Positions 36,467-49,662 of a stretch of DNA of 64,000 nt are shown piece after piece. Every line of letters begins with the position of its first letter. Positions within the stretch are counted from its first letter, which is position 1. Under the pieces are notes generated by a model. It was not told where the DNA came from and ran no database searches. It was given only the letters and a program-made list of their open reading frames with translations. The DNA is taken from contig NC_071332.1 of the NCBI RefSeq assembly GCF_010183535.1, positions 6,634,001 to 6,698,000 on the forward strand. Reading direction: 5' to 3'. This DNA comes from Caenorhabditis remanei (taxonomy: Eukaryota; Nematoda; Chromadorea; Rhabditida; Rhabditidae). Position numbers and translations under genes: made by a program.

Positions 36467-39400
36467 TCATTGCTGGAGTCCTTGAAGTTTTCGTCGGAGA
36501 ACAATGATCAACCGCTTTTGTCTGAAAATTTGGAATTAAAAAATGAAACTAGAGGACCGAACTCACTTGTCAATTTCCGTACGAAGTCTCGTCAAATCTT
36601 CACAATCACTGAAATCTGCTTGAGTCCAGTTGGTCATGGCTGACATGTTGGAGATCGTTCTGGTGTTGGAACGGGGTGGAGCAACAGGGGTAGAGGATTT
36701 TAATCTGAAAATTGAAGGGTTTGAGGTTAAAACTAGGAGCGATTGTTTCAATATGAACTGAGTTATTTGGCACAACAAAACTATAGAAACATAAACACTT
36801 TCAACATTTTGAAAATCTCGAACCAAACTGATAAATCATTGAAAGTGACTACCGTCCTACTTTGGTTACATCAGCATAAATTAGGAATTTGTATAATTTG
36901 ACAATAAACAACTCAAAACACGTTCAGGGACCACATTTTAGACTAGATTTAGTACGGAACAAAATCAAACTCATATTAAAGATAGATCAAACACACACTT
37001 TTCATTGTCATTCTTCACTTGATCCAACTCCTCTCTCAGCGATTCCAACTGATGAATATCGACACGACGTCTGAAATATTACAAGAACAAAACCGTGCGA
37101 GTTACGTCAATAACATGCAAATATCAGTCACAGCAAGCACTATTAGAGAGTTCTCTTACCTCCTTTCAGCAGTTTCCACTTGAGTACGCAAGTCATCCAT
37201 CTGGTTTTCGAGGCTACTTCTCTTGGATTCAGCCATTTGTAGCTCGGAGGCGAGTTGAGTTTTCTCAAGAGTTACTCTGAAATTTAAACAATGAGAGAGA
37301 AAGATCAGAAACAACTTACGTTTTCAATCTCTCCTCAAACTGCTTGGAAATCTTCTCTTTTTCCAATTGCAACGATTTCTCAGCGGCACTGTGGAACTTC
37401 AGAAGCTCTCCAGCAAGACGAGCGTTTTCAGAGGTCAACTCCTCGATCTCCGGCTAAACATTAATTAGTTCAAAATTGAATTAAGAAATCAACTCACATT
37501 CTCCGCAGGTGTTGCATATTTCAACTCTTCAATTGCTTCAAGAGCTGTCTTCTTTTCAGCTTCTGCTTCTTTGAGTTGTTGAGTTTTGGACTCCAATGAA
37601 CTTGACAGTTTTTCAACGTCTTTCACCAACAAATCATTTGTTTTCACCAATTCCGACAGTTTCTCTTCCAGATCATAAATTGATTTCGAAGTATCAGAAC
37701 TCTTGGAAACGTGCTCTTTCAGTCTCTCCTCCAAACTTTCTTTCTCTTTTTCAGACTTCTCCAATCGTTGATTTAAAGCAACAAAACTTGAACTCTGCTC
37801 CTTCTCATCTTGTAATTGATTCTGCAGCTGGAACAGTTCTTTCTGTTGTTCTTCCAGTACAGATTCCAAGGAAGTGTGTTCCGTGTGGCTCTTCTTCAGT
37901 TCCTCCTTCAATTTCTCCACTTCCTTCTTATGATTCTCGATTATCTGTTCCATTTCAATCTTGTTTTCCTTTTGAAGATCCGAGAACTTTGATTCAACAT
38001 TCCCACTGAGAATTTGTGCTTCTTGAAGACGATCAGCAAGGTCTTCAGCTGCATGGAGTTGTGATTTAGTGTCTTCAATCTTCTTTTCAGCTTGCTCCAA
38101 TTGAGTTTTCAGTCGTCCAGATAGATGTTCGGACTCTTCTAATTCACTTTGGAGTGTTTCATTCTTTGCCTTCAGCTGTCCAATTTCGATATTCAATTTC
38201 TCCATTCCTTCCTGGGCCTCATGCAAGTCCTTCATCATTTGAGTCTTGATTTCATCATGAGATCCAACAAACTTAGTTTGATCTTCTGGAAAATATAACA
38301 TTTTGAAAAATACGTTCATGTTTACTTTACCCTGCAGCTGTTCCATTCTCCTCCTCGATGACTCTAACTCTCTCGTCAAACTATCGGTTTTCTCTTTCAA
38401 CGTTTGGATCTGACGATCCGAGTTTATCGATGCCTCAGTCATTTCTCTCTGAAAATTGAAAATTGAATTTTTAAATCTCAATATTTTCAAATTACCTTCA
38501 TATTCCGGACTGACTCCGAAGCTTCTCTCGAGGCCTGGCCTTGTTCTTGCTCAGCCTTTTCCAACTGCTCTTCCAACTGCCTCTTCTCATTTTCTAATCT
38601 TGTAATTTCAGCATCACGAGACGACTCAACATCCCTCACTCGATGACTCTGCTTCTCCAAATCGTCTTCTGCCTTTTCAGCTCTATTCTTCCAGTCCGAC
38701 ACCGCATCTTGTTGCTGATAAACCTCATCTTGAAGAGTTCGAATATCAGTTTGAAGTGACCGAACTTCCTCTTCATACTGCCTGTTTTCTTCTCTCAATG
38801 AGTTCAGAGAACTCATCAAAGTACTGATTTCATCAGCGACCGAAGCTTTCGATTCAAGAACTTTCCTATCTTCAGCCATTTCTTGTACTCGTTTCTTTTG
38901 AGCTTCCAGTTCTTGTTCGGTTTGTTGTACTTGGTTTCTCAGTTTTTTGCTAGAAAATTAAATATAAACCAGTCAAAATAAAATGAAAACTCACATTTCC
39001 TCTTTCGCAGCATTTTCTTCTCCACTTCGTTGTTCTCCAAGCCTCTCCAACTGTTGTTTTGACTCCATCAATGCAACATTTAGCTCTTTAATCTGAGATT
39101 CCTGTTGCCTAATCGATGCTTCGAAATTCTCCAGTTTCTTCTGAGCTTCTTGATATTTTTGCTCCGTTTTCCTTAACTCGTCCTGGAGAAGTTGATTAGA
39201 ATCATCGTCTTTCTTCCCCTTCATTATCCTCTCTTTCATCTCCCTCACATCTTCTTCAGCCTGTTGAGCTCTGGATTCAGAGGCGAGTAGGTCAACTTGG
39301 ATTCTCTAAAAATTATTTAAAATTAAAATTAACATTTCTAAAACAAAACTCACATCAATCTTTCCATCTTTTTCCCTCAACTGAACATTCAGAATTGCAT

Positions 39401-42400
39401 TATTGTCTCTTTCATCTCCCAAAGCCTGTTGTAACTCTTTTATTCTTCCACTGTCGAATAGTGTGGCATCTCTTTCAGACTGAAAAAAAAGATAGTTCAA
39501 ATAAATAAACTTTCTAGAAAATCTCACCATTTTTAATCGAGCATTTTCATTTTTAAGTTCCAATGCGTTTTCTTCAAATGTTGCAAGTTTATCCTTCAAC
39601 TTGGACAGTGTGTCTTCAGAAGCCGACAATGCATTTTTCAAAGTTTCCGTTTGATTTCTCAATTGGGACTTCTGTTGTTGCTCTTCTTTCAGCGTTCTAT
39701 CCATTTCAGCAAGTTTTTCACTCACTGAATCCAAATTTTGACGAGAGACGTCACCAACCGATAGAGCACTAAAAAGTTTATGATTTTCGGAGGAGAAAAG
39801 AGAGTTTTTTTAATTGTTGGGTAGATTTTTACAAAATTTTTTCCTTTTCTGTTCCAAACGTCTAACAAAAATTGTTGTTCTTTTATTAGAAATTTTTGAA
39901 AAATTGAGAAGAAAAAACTCACTCTTTCATCTTGGCAATTTCCAGATTTTTATCCTGAATCTGAGTCATAAACCCGGAAACTTGCTTCTGCAAATCCTCA
40001 ACTTTCAACTTCAAACTCTCATTTTCCTCAGTCAATTTGTCAGTTTTATTTGTATCTGACTTTGCCAGCATCAAAGATTGTAATGAGGCTGTCTTGATAT
40101 TCAATTGTCTTTGCAAATTCTCAATTTCTTGTTCCATTGACTCTTTTTCTTTGTCTCCATCGTTTATCGAGTTCTAAAATGCAATTTCAAAACTCTTTGA
40201 GTATTCGAATTTTCAAAAGATCATACCTGAATCTCACTCTTTGCCTTCTGAAGTTCCGATTTCAGCCTCGATAACTCTGCATTCGACCCTATTTTCTCTG
40301 CTTCCAGTTCCCTTTTCAACGAATTAACATCCGATTTCAGCTTATTAATCTCATCTTGATCTCCAGAATCCGCCAATTTTGCAATCATAGAATTGATCTG
40401 AAACACTCATAACTGATCTCTAATCACTTCGTTTGTCTAATCTACCTGCATGAACAGTTCCTGTTTTTCACTTTGCTCTCTATCCAATTGTTTTCGGAGC
40501 TCTTGTTTCTCCGCCATAAGAGCGTTGACATCTTGAGGTTGTTTTGATAACCACATTGCTCTGGAATAGATAGAAAAATGGTCAGTTGTGTAGAGGGGAA
40601 TAGAATGGAATGTGTGATTCAATTGTCGAGGTAAACCCCACCCAAAAATGGTGATTCATCAAATGTTTTGAAATTGTTTTAAAAGTTGAGTTTTTCGGTA
40701 AGTGAAAATTTGATTTTATGTATTGAAAGACATACATTGGAGAAAAGAAATAGCAAAGATTGTACCGCAATGATTCTAAATAGCTTTGAAATTCTTTTTG
40801 TATCTTAAAATCCTTGAATTTTCAAAAAAAAAACTGTTTACTAAAAATAATCTTCATGAAATTCCAAACATTTTTGTGGTAGGAAAATTTTCGATTGCTA
40901 GTTTAGCTACAGAGTTATAAGCGTTCAAAGTTAGAAGAGTGAGAGAAAGAGGGCTCAAAGAAACGAGAGTCTCTAGTTTCTCTGCGCTCTCTTCATCTCT
41001 TTCTTCTGAAAGATTTATTACTATTTTTGAGTTTTCAATATTTTTCAAAACCTTCATTGCAAAAATATGTATTTTCAAACACCCCCTTTCCGTATCATCA
41101 AACTTCTTCCAACACTTTTTATCCTCGCATTTCTAGTGAATTCATAAAAAATGCGTGTCAGTCACGTGTAGGTAGTTGAGCTATTCCTATTAAAAGAAAT
41201 GACTCGCAAAACAAGAAGAAGTTGATTCAAAATCACTCAGAGAGAGACTGAATATGAATAATTTGCAAGCATCGCGTGTTCACACGCAATTTCCAGAGTC
41301 TCTTATCAAACTACTATCTCACACGAAGATTATGACACCGCCTACCGGAAATTCGGAATTCAGAGAGAAGACACACTTGCTTAGAAAACATTGATAGTAG
41401 TAGTCAACATGTCTCTCTTTTGACGTCGTCAGTCTCATTTTGACTACTAAATACTCACCGATCTGTATTTAATTTGTTCACTTGCTTCTTCAACTGATCC
41501 ACCTCATTGACACGTTCCTTCAATTGTTTCTGGAATATTGGAGAATTCGGAATAGAAGAAAAGAGAAAAAAGTGAGTGAAATTTCAGATAGAATGGAGAA
41601 GAGGGAGAGGTTTTATGGGCATGAGAATCTACGGAAGGCTCTCATGGAAATAAAAAAAAATCGGGAAAGTGTTTTTGAAGTTTTATGATTCCCATCACCC
41701 ACGCACCTGGTCATACTGTAATTCATAGGATAGTGAGAAATTGCGCCTTAATAGATTTTCGGATTTTCATTAGCTCATTAGAGCGCAGTTTATAAAACTT
41801 TCAAAACTTTTTTTACAAATGAAACAGCTAGCTGGTTAATCTGCCAAAATTTTGTTTTTAATTTTTCAAAAATAGTTTTTCCTGGTAAAAAAAATCCAGG
41901 TGAATATTCAATTTCCAAACAAAATCCTCAGAACGAGAAGAAAAAAAAATCAATATGCATAGGAACGTGCTTAGCCTTATAAGTACCTTTTTCGGGACGA
42001 AGCGAAAAAAAGAAAGCGAGGAAAAAGGGAATGCTTATTGATTTATGTATACAACAAGTCACATAGCAACATGATTTATTCAAAAGGGATCTTCTTCCTT
42101 TTTTGTTTTTTTTTTCAGAAATCTGAATAAAACAAATCCTGAAACCTTGTTTTCTGACCAACATGTAAATTTTCCGTTATTGAAATCCAAAAAGATTTAG
42201 AATAAAAAGATGTTGTTTCTGAATCAAAACAGAAAACAAAACAATATTTGGAGACATTTGTGTGTATATCAGCACAACCTGTGCATAGTTTCATAATGGT
42301 ATGCACACTTTTCGACCAGTCGACACAGTGGAGAATGCAAATAATGTAAAGAGAGAGAGTAAGAAAGTGTTTGAAAAGTGAAGAGAGGGTTTAGAGAAAC

Positions 42401-45400
42401 CACCCCGAACTATTCCTATTCGCTTCCCTTTTCTGGAGAGGCAGCAGCCGTGAACATGATTCATTCGACAGATACATGTACAGGGTGTTATTTTTTTGGG
42501 CGAGAAGGAAGAAGTGGGGAAAAAGAAAAAGTCCGTAGAGCCTAAGAATAAGAACAACCTCAAGATTCTCTCTCTCTTTTTCCATTGTTTGCCCAAGTTA
42601 GTTATTTTTTATTTGACTTTCTCGGACTCCACGAAAAACGGGGAATTGAGAATTGGGAATGAAAAAAAGAGATTGATTTTAAGGAAGGAGATGAACGAAT
42701 CGAAGACGAGTGGAATTGGAAAGATGTATGAGGAATTCAAGATTACACAGGTAAAACTATATAGATTCACAATTAATTTTAATTAAAGTTTTGGGTATAC
42801 CAAAAATGCTGTATATGTATTTCTCTATACAATTTTGCGTCGTTGTTTGTCTTTTGTGATTATCAACAGACCGGTAGAAAGAGAGACGAAATTGCACTTT
42901 CGAGACACAGCGCACACTCAAATGAGAGAGATTGTAGACAACATAATATTATGATTAGTCGCGAAAAGAACGGAATGATAACAGTTATTTTGTTGCGAAC
43001 TCGAAAAATTCTATAGAAGTTTTGTTCAAAAAATGAAAAGGAAAGTGATCCATGATTCGTTTCAACAATGATTTCATTTTCAAAATAACTTCTGACACGA
43101 AAATTGGAACCGGTTTCTCTATTTTTTCAACCGAAATTTCCCTTTCGAAACCTAAACATTATTTACGGAAAGAACAAAACAAACTCGAATCAGCTGATAC
43201 AAACGGTAGCGTTTACAATACTAGATAGAACTCAAACAACTTTGATTTCAAAGGAAAATTGTTAATTACAAAAAACTGAATGAAGTTTGGAACATTTTTG
43301 TATTTGAAAAGGTTTCATAGTTGATTACCTTAAAGAGTTATAAGGGCTTAGAGTTGAGAGATTAGAGGGTGCCTCGTTTCTCTGTCCTCTCGCATCCAGT
43401 CAATTCACTAAAACGAAGGATTTAACAGGAAACCTGAATTTGAAACCTAATGATCCTAATAATAGTTCCAATAATAGTAAATAGAATTTCATTACCACGT
43501 CGGCCATCCATCTGATGAATGGAACGGGCGGCCCGGTGTGAAAAGATTATGATCTCGAACCTCAAGTATTCCCTCATGCGCGTCGGCTATATCCTTGCCC
43601 TATTTCCATGGACTAGTAATTAAAATCTGGCGTTGTGATTATCGAGTATTAAAAAACAGAAGACGCAGTCTCTCTTTCCGACATAAAGAATACTTTTTTG
43701 CAGCTTGTGAATGAGACATTGACTACAGTAATCGAAAATGTTCAGATTAATCATGACAAAATATCTACAAAAGGTAAGAGAAGAATTGAAGAAGTGATGA
43801 ACGATAAGATAAGTTTCAGCAAAACCTAGACCTCTGAGTGCAATTCATGAAGAAATTCGGGAGTATGATCAGTTGAGCAGAGAACTTGAGGTTCGTGAAA
43901 GTGGGAAAATTGGAAATCCAGTCTGTGTGTAACGGATAAACTAATTATTTTGATATTTAGTGATGTTGTAGAACAGATCCAGAGCTATATTTTTGTAGTT
44001 GAAATCTTTTCAGTAGCTTCTCGTGTTTCAGAGATATGGGTGCCTAAAGGCGGACTAGAGAGTGCAGAGAAGCTAGAGTGTCTAACTTCTCTCCGCTCTC
44101 TTATTTACGCTGATCGTGTAAAAAACATGTGAAAAATCTCTATTTCCACTTGTTCCAATCAATTGTTTTCAGAAAGAATATCGAAAAAGTATGCGAATTG
44201 TTGATGATGACTTTGAGTTGGCGAGGACCCATTGGATTCAATTACAGAAATCGAATAAACAGGTCAGTTTATACAATCCAAATTCTAAACTATCAATTTC
44301 TCTGACAGGGTTTGGCAATTCGGGGTTGTTTCCTAACAATGCTCGAGAAATTTCCACAAGTCAGACCGATTTGGGGATTTGGAAAACGGATTGAAGGACG
44401 AGTCGAGGAGACGTGGAAACCAGAAATTGTTGAGGACTTCTATTTCAGGTTTTGAAGAATGACTAATAGAGATCAAATATTAATTTGAATGAGTTCCAGA
44501 CACCATTGTGCATCACTTCAAGCCGCGTTGAATATGATAATTCAAAATAAGGATGATAGAAATGGAATGAGACGAATGCTGAATGAAATGGGGGCTCATC
44601 ATTTCTTCTATGACGCGTGTGAACCTCACTTTGAAGTATTTCAAGAATGTCTTCTGGAATCAATGAGACTTGTTTTGAATGGAGGAGACTCTTTGGATGA
44701 TGAAATCGAGCAATCCTGGATTTGTGTAAGTAGAGAAGAAAATGTGGAAGAGATGTATTCAGATTACTTTCAGCTTCTCCAAACAATCCGTCTCCATATG
44801 GGAGAAGGTGTTGAAATCCAGAGAGCCAACTATTTATCGCAATGTTTGATTCCAAAAGAAATGGAAGAAGTCAGAGATAATTGGAGTAAAATTGAGAGTT
44901 ATGGATTCAGGAAAGCTGGAATTTTATTGTGTGAATCTGCATTCGAGAGTTATTCAATTCTTCTGAAAATGCACAATCTCTCTATGACGCTTCCAATTGA
45001 AGCAAATAAGACAAGTGAGAGTTTTGTAGCACTCTCGGATCAGATTATGAAGGTGACAACATTTGAAAACAAGGAATTTAAATGAAATTTCGATATTTTA
45101 GGCTCTCGACAAGACTATAAAATCGTATACTCCAGAAGAAGGATTTGCGAATTTAATTCTAGAAATTCGAGATTTTGTCATAAAGTTTCTTGTGGTTGAA
45201 GTGTGCCCACCACTAATTCGGAAGTCATTTATAGATGGTAAGTATATTGTAAGGTGCAAATACGCTCCACAGATAAATATGGAAATTCTATAGAGCGCAT
45301 TTGCATTTGCTTTGAAAATAATTTTTGTAGGTATGATCCACATGCTGTGCAAAATTCTCAACATCAAACACGTCAAAGAAGACTTTTTGCATGTTTGGAA

Positions 45401-47062
45401 GAAAGTCTACCGAGTTATGGAACAATCAATGATAGCTAATATTGTCGAATACTAAATTCAGGATTTCATAATAACAAAATTATTTTAATAACTCACTTTC
45501 ACATTACTCAACTCCACTTTTATCACTTTATCAGTACTATTCGCCAGTACTTTCAATTGTTGGTTCAGTCGGTGGTTCTAAAGAAAAAAAAGATTTGAAA
45601 AAGGTGTCAAAATGGCGAAGAAACGTACACATATTTGAGCTTGAGTGAGTTCTTGTTCGAGTCTCACAACAAGTGTCGCCTCTTTCTCAGCTAAAATAGA
45701 GTTCGTAGTGTTGTCTTCTGGAGCAGAAGACGTGGCGGAGAAACGGACAATTTGGTCATGCATTGACATGATCTAGAAGAAAGAAAAGATTTTATTTTTC
45801 AAAAAAAGAAGCAACTCACTTCAGAACTTCCACTCATTGTACTCGAATGATCGTCGGATGCTCTTCTAGAAGACGTCTAAAAACTTTCGCTATCAATCGG
45901 AAGAAAAGAGAACATCAAAGAGAAAAAACGATCTGGTTCTGATTTGCAGAACCGGTTTTAATTTTGAAAGACACACCATAATTGAGAGGAAAAAATTAGT
46001 TTTTCTTAACTTACAATACTCATTTTCTTAAAGTTCCGAGAATCGTGATCCATATCATTCCATGATTTGAAGGGCTGTAAAATTGTAGTAAATTATTACA
46101 AAGTAACGAGAAGAATGGATACTGAAACAGAGGAAAAGAACAACATTATTACGTATATATCAGAACATATCATTGACACTGTCTTCTTTCTTTTCCTCTC
46201 TCTCTGATATTTCTGTTTATTTCTGTTTTCCACCCTCAATTCTGGTTTCTTAATCATCTAGACCAACCACAAAAAACTCGCCTCGCCCATATGGCATCCG
46301 AGGAGGAATCGACGCAGATAAATCGTGTGTTGATTAGGTTTTTTGTGGGGCCGCGATCCTATTAACCCTCCCTAATTTATTGCGCAACATTTTTCGAGTT
46401 GTGATTTGATTAGTGTTAGATTAGCGTAAAAACTTACCAAGTTTTTGGAATTTTCATATAGAAAACTATTGGAGATTCGAGTCATGTCTTGCTCCTGGTC
46501 CATATTTCTTTTACTTCTATACCAGGAATTTTGTCCGGTATCTGAAAAAAAAGTTGGCTCGTCTCAACTCTAATCAGAAAAAAATTTACCTTGATAGGGA
46601 GGTGGCGGATGAGATCGAACTCTAACTACAAAATATGGATGGCTCTTTTCATTTCGAAAATCCAAGACTTCATTTCTATAATTCTGATTCGAATCCTCAC
46701 TTCCATAGTATAGAATGGCCGGTCTCCTTGGAGTTCTTGTATTCACAATCGGATAGATTTTCTTCTTTCGATTTTCAGGTGCATAGAAATCCAATGCACT
46801 TTTATGAGTGTATCCTGAAGTCTACCAATTCGGAACCCCTTTAATGAAAATGCTTCACTTGCCTTCAAACTTCAGATTGTTACCATTATCATTCGTCATG
46901 TTCAAATCGTTGGACACAAAGAACTGACGTCTTTCTCGAACGATTCCATCCGGAATAATTGAGTTGACATTCTGAAATGAGGAAGTGAGTTGTCTATCGT
47001 TTTCGAACACTTACAATTGGATGGAAACTGGTCGTGCCCAATACGGGTTTCAAATAATCCAT
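36467..47062 (-). CDS. Long coiled-coil protein (C18C4.5-like)
   Basis: Large filament-like protein of about 1,300 residues in more than 20 exons. The first ATG (47062) lies 8 nt after a TTCCAG acceptor and begins MDYLKPVLGTTSFHP. Exons between 47062 and 45820 encode a polar, non-coiled head of about 200 residues with Tyr/Pro/Arg-rich sequence. From 45775 the sequence becomes a nearly unbroken heptad coiled coil (EKEATLVVRLEQELTQAQ, and so on), running to about 37000. It is rich in Glu, Lys, Gln and Leu. The tail (36820-36467) is Ser/Pro-rich (SSTPVAPPRSNTRTIS) and ends RLIIVLRRKLQGLQQ. It resembles golgins, CLIP-type linkers or myosin tails; no motor or lipid-binding domain is visible. A 4-kb intron (41532-45495) contains a complete globin gene on the other strand. 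One intron (46815-46862) has a GC donor. Confidence 0.8.
40935..40997. repeat. Imperfect nested palindrome related to 44.06 kb repeat
   Basis: Outer arms are GAAGAGTGAGAG and CGCTCTCTTC-like. The inner arms are GAAACGAGAG and CTCTAGTTTC. It lies in the 4.0-kb... neighbouring 0.9-kb intron of the coiled-coil gene and shares the AGAGAG-n-CTCTCT plan with the palindrome at 44057-44101 and with sequence at 43350-43395. Confidence 0.5.
42691..45455 (+). CDS. glb-5: Neuronal-type globin with a second globin-like C-terminal domain (GLB-5-like)
   Basis: Haem globin of about 398 residues in nine exons. The first exon (42691-42750) starts MNESKTSGIGK after a roughly 950-bp first intron. Residues 1-75 form a helical extension. 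The globin domain follows (about 76-250): A helix DFELARTHWIQL, CD region PIWGFGKR, distal His in FRHHCASLQ (E7) and proximal His in EMGAHHFFYDA (F8). It is therefore probably bis-histidyl. Residues 260-398 look like a second globin fold: A helix EEVRDNWSKIESYGF, an E-like helix SFVALSDQIMKALDK, a G-like helix VCPPLIRKSFIDGMIHML and an H-like helix DFLHVWKKVYRVMEQS. Neither haem His is present there. C. elegans has two globin genes in this cosmid, glb-5 and glb-6. I assign glb-5 here because the other gene fits my memory of GLB-6 better; the two could be swapped. It lies inside an intron of the coiled-coil gene, antisense. Confidence 0.75.
43500..43610. other. GC-rich block in the first intron of the nested globin gene
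   Basis: A sharp GC-rich island (GAACGGGCGGCCCGGTGTG and CATGCGCGTCGGC) inside AT-rich intron DNA. It has no coding frame with splice sites and no tRNA fold. It may be a regulatory island or a non-coding RNA; nothing more can be supported. Confidence 0.3.
43972..44012. repeat. Diverged copy of the foldback repeat arm
   Basis: Shares AGAGCTATATTTTTGTAGTT with the arm at 22681-22714, followed by GTTTCAGAGATATG like the other single-arm copies. It lies in an intron of the nested globin gene. Confidence 0.55.
44057..44101. repeat. Short palindrome with AGAGAG/CTCTCT arms
   Basis: Arms AGAGAGTGCAGAGAAG (44057-44072) and CTTCTCTCCGCTCTCT (44086-44101) pair with two mismatches around a 13-nt loop. 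It sits right after the diverged foldback-repeat arm, so the two may be one composite element. Confidence 0.65.
45255..45305. repeat. 51-bp inverted repeat with GAGCGC arms
   Basis: TGCAAATACGCTC at 45255-45267 and GAGCGCATTTGCA at 45293-45305 pair with one mismatch. A weaker relative with GCGCTCTA and AGAGCGC arms is at 47333-47368, and a single arm (TTAGAGCGCAGTTT) lies near 41780. Small dispersed palindromic element. Confidence 0.65.
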
Positions 47063-47829
47063 TGAAAATCCTGGAATCAGATATTGGAGTTTTTAAACGA
47101 AGTATCTGGGTAGAGGTAGAGTTTTTTAGAGAAATTGTTACAGATAAAACACAGATTTTTAAAAAGTTTTCAGTAGAGATGTTCTTCAATTCCAAAAGTT
47201 TTATCTACCTGGCAATTAAAGTTGGCCAAATTGATGACAACTCGTCGAACAGATACTCTAAAACTTGTTTAAAATATTATCAAGAACCTGAAATGTACTA
47301 AAACTTGATAGCAGGACACAATTTTTGCAATTGCGCTCTACAGAAAGTGAAATTTCTCGACAGAGCGCAGTTAGAAAAACAATGACGTTGGAATAACTTC
47401 TTGTTTCAATTCTTCTCAAAACTATAGCCTAAGTCAATAGTCAACAAATATGCAATGACTGTGATGGAAAAAGAAATAAAAGTATCATCATGAAGCGTGG
47501 GACCGTATAGCATCGTATCGATTCCCCTCTCTCTTCCTTGATAACGTTGGAGAGTTGGAAAAGAAAGTGCCAAAGAGGGAGAGATGTATTGTGCTTGCAT
47601 ACACATATTGGTACTACAATGCTCTTTGTTCACCTGCACAACGAGAGCAACACCAATATATTGTGGGATGGTTGTGGGGAGTGAAGCAATAATTCATTCA
47701 TTCATATTACATATTTTTATTCAATTTCTTTAGAAGAAACAACAAAAAACAAAAGAAAAAGTAGAACCGGATATTATTTATCACCTATGACCCAGAGAGA
47801 AAGAATTGAGCTGTTGTCGTGTTGTGTAT
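47063..47829. other. Intergenic region between glb-6 and coiled-coil gene
   Basis: About 770 bp. It holds the glb-6 3' UTR, the GAGCGC palindrome at 47333-47368 and the upstream region of the coiled-coil gene. It is too long for a normal SL2 intercistronic spacer. Confidence 0.5.

Positions 47830-49662
<1,833 letters not shown>

Noticed and set aside
43545..43600. tRNA-like B box (GGTTCGAGATC on minus strand) near 43560
   Set aside because: No A box at the right distance and no pairing acceptor stem.
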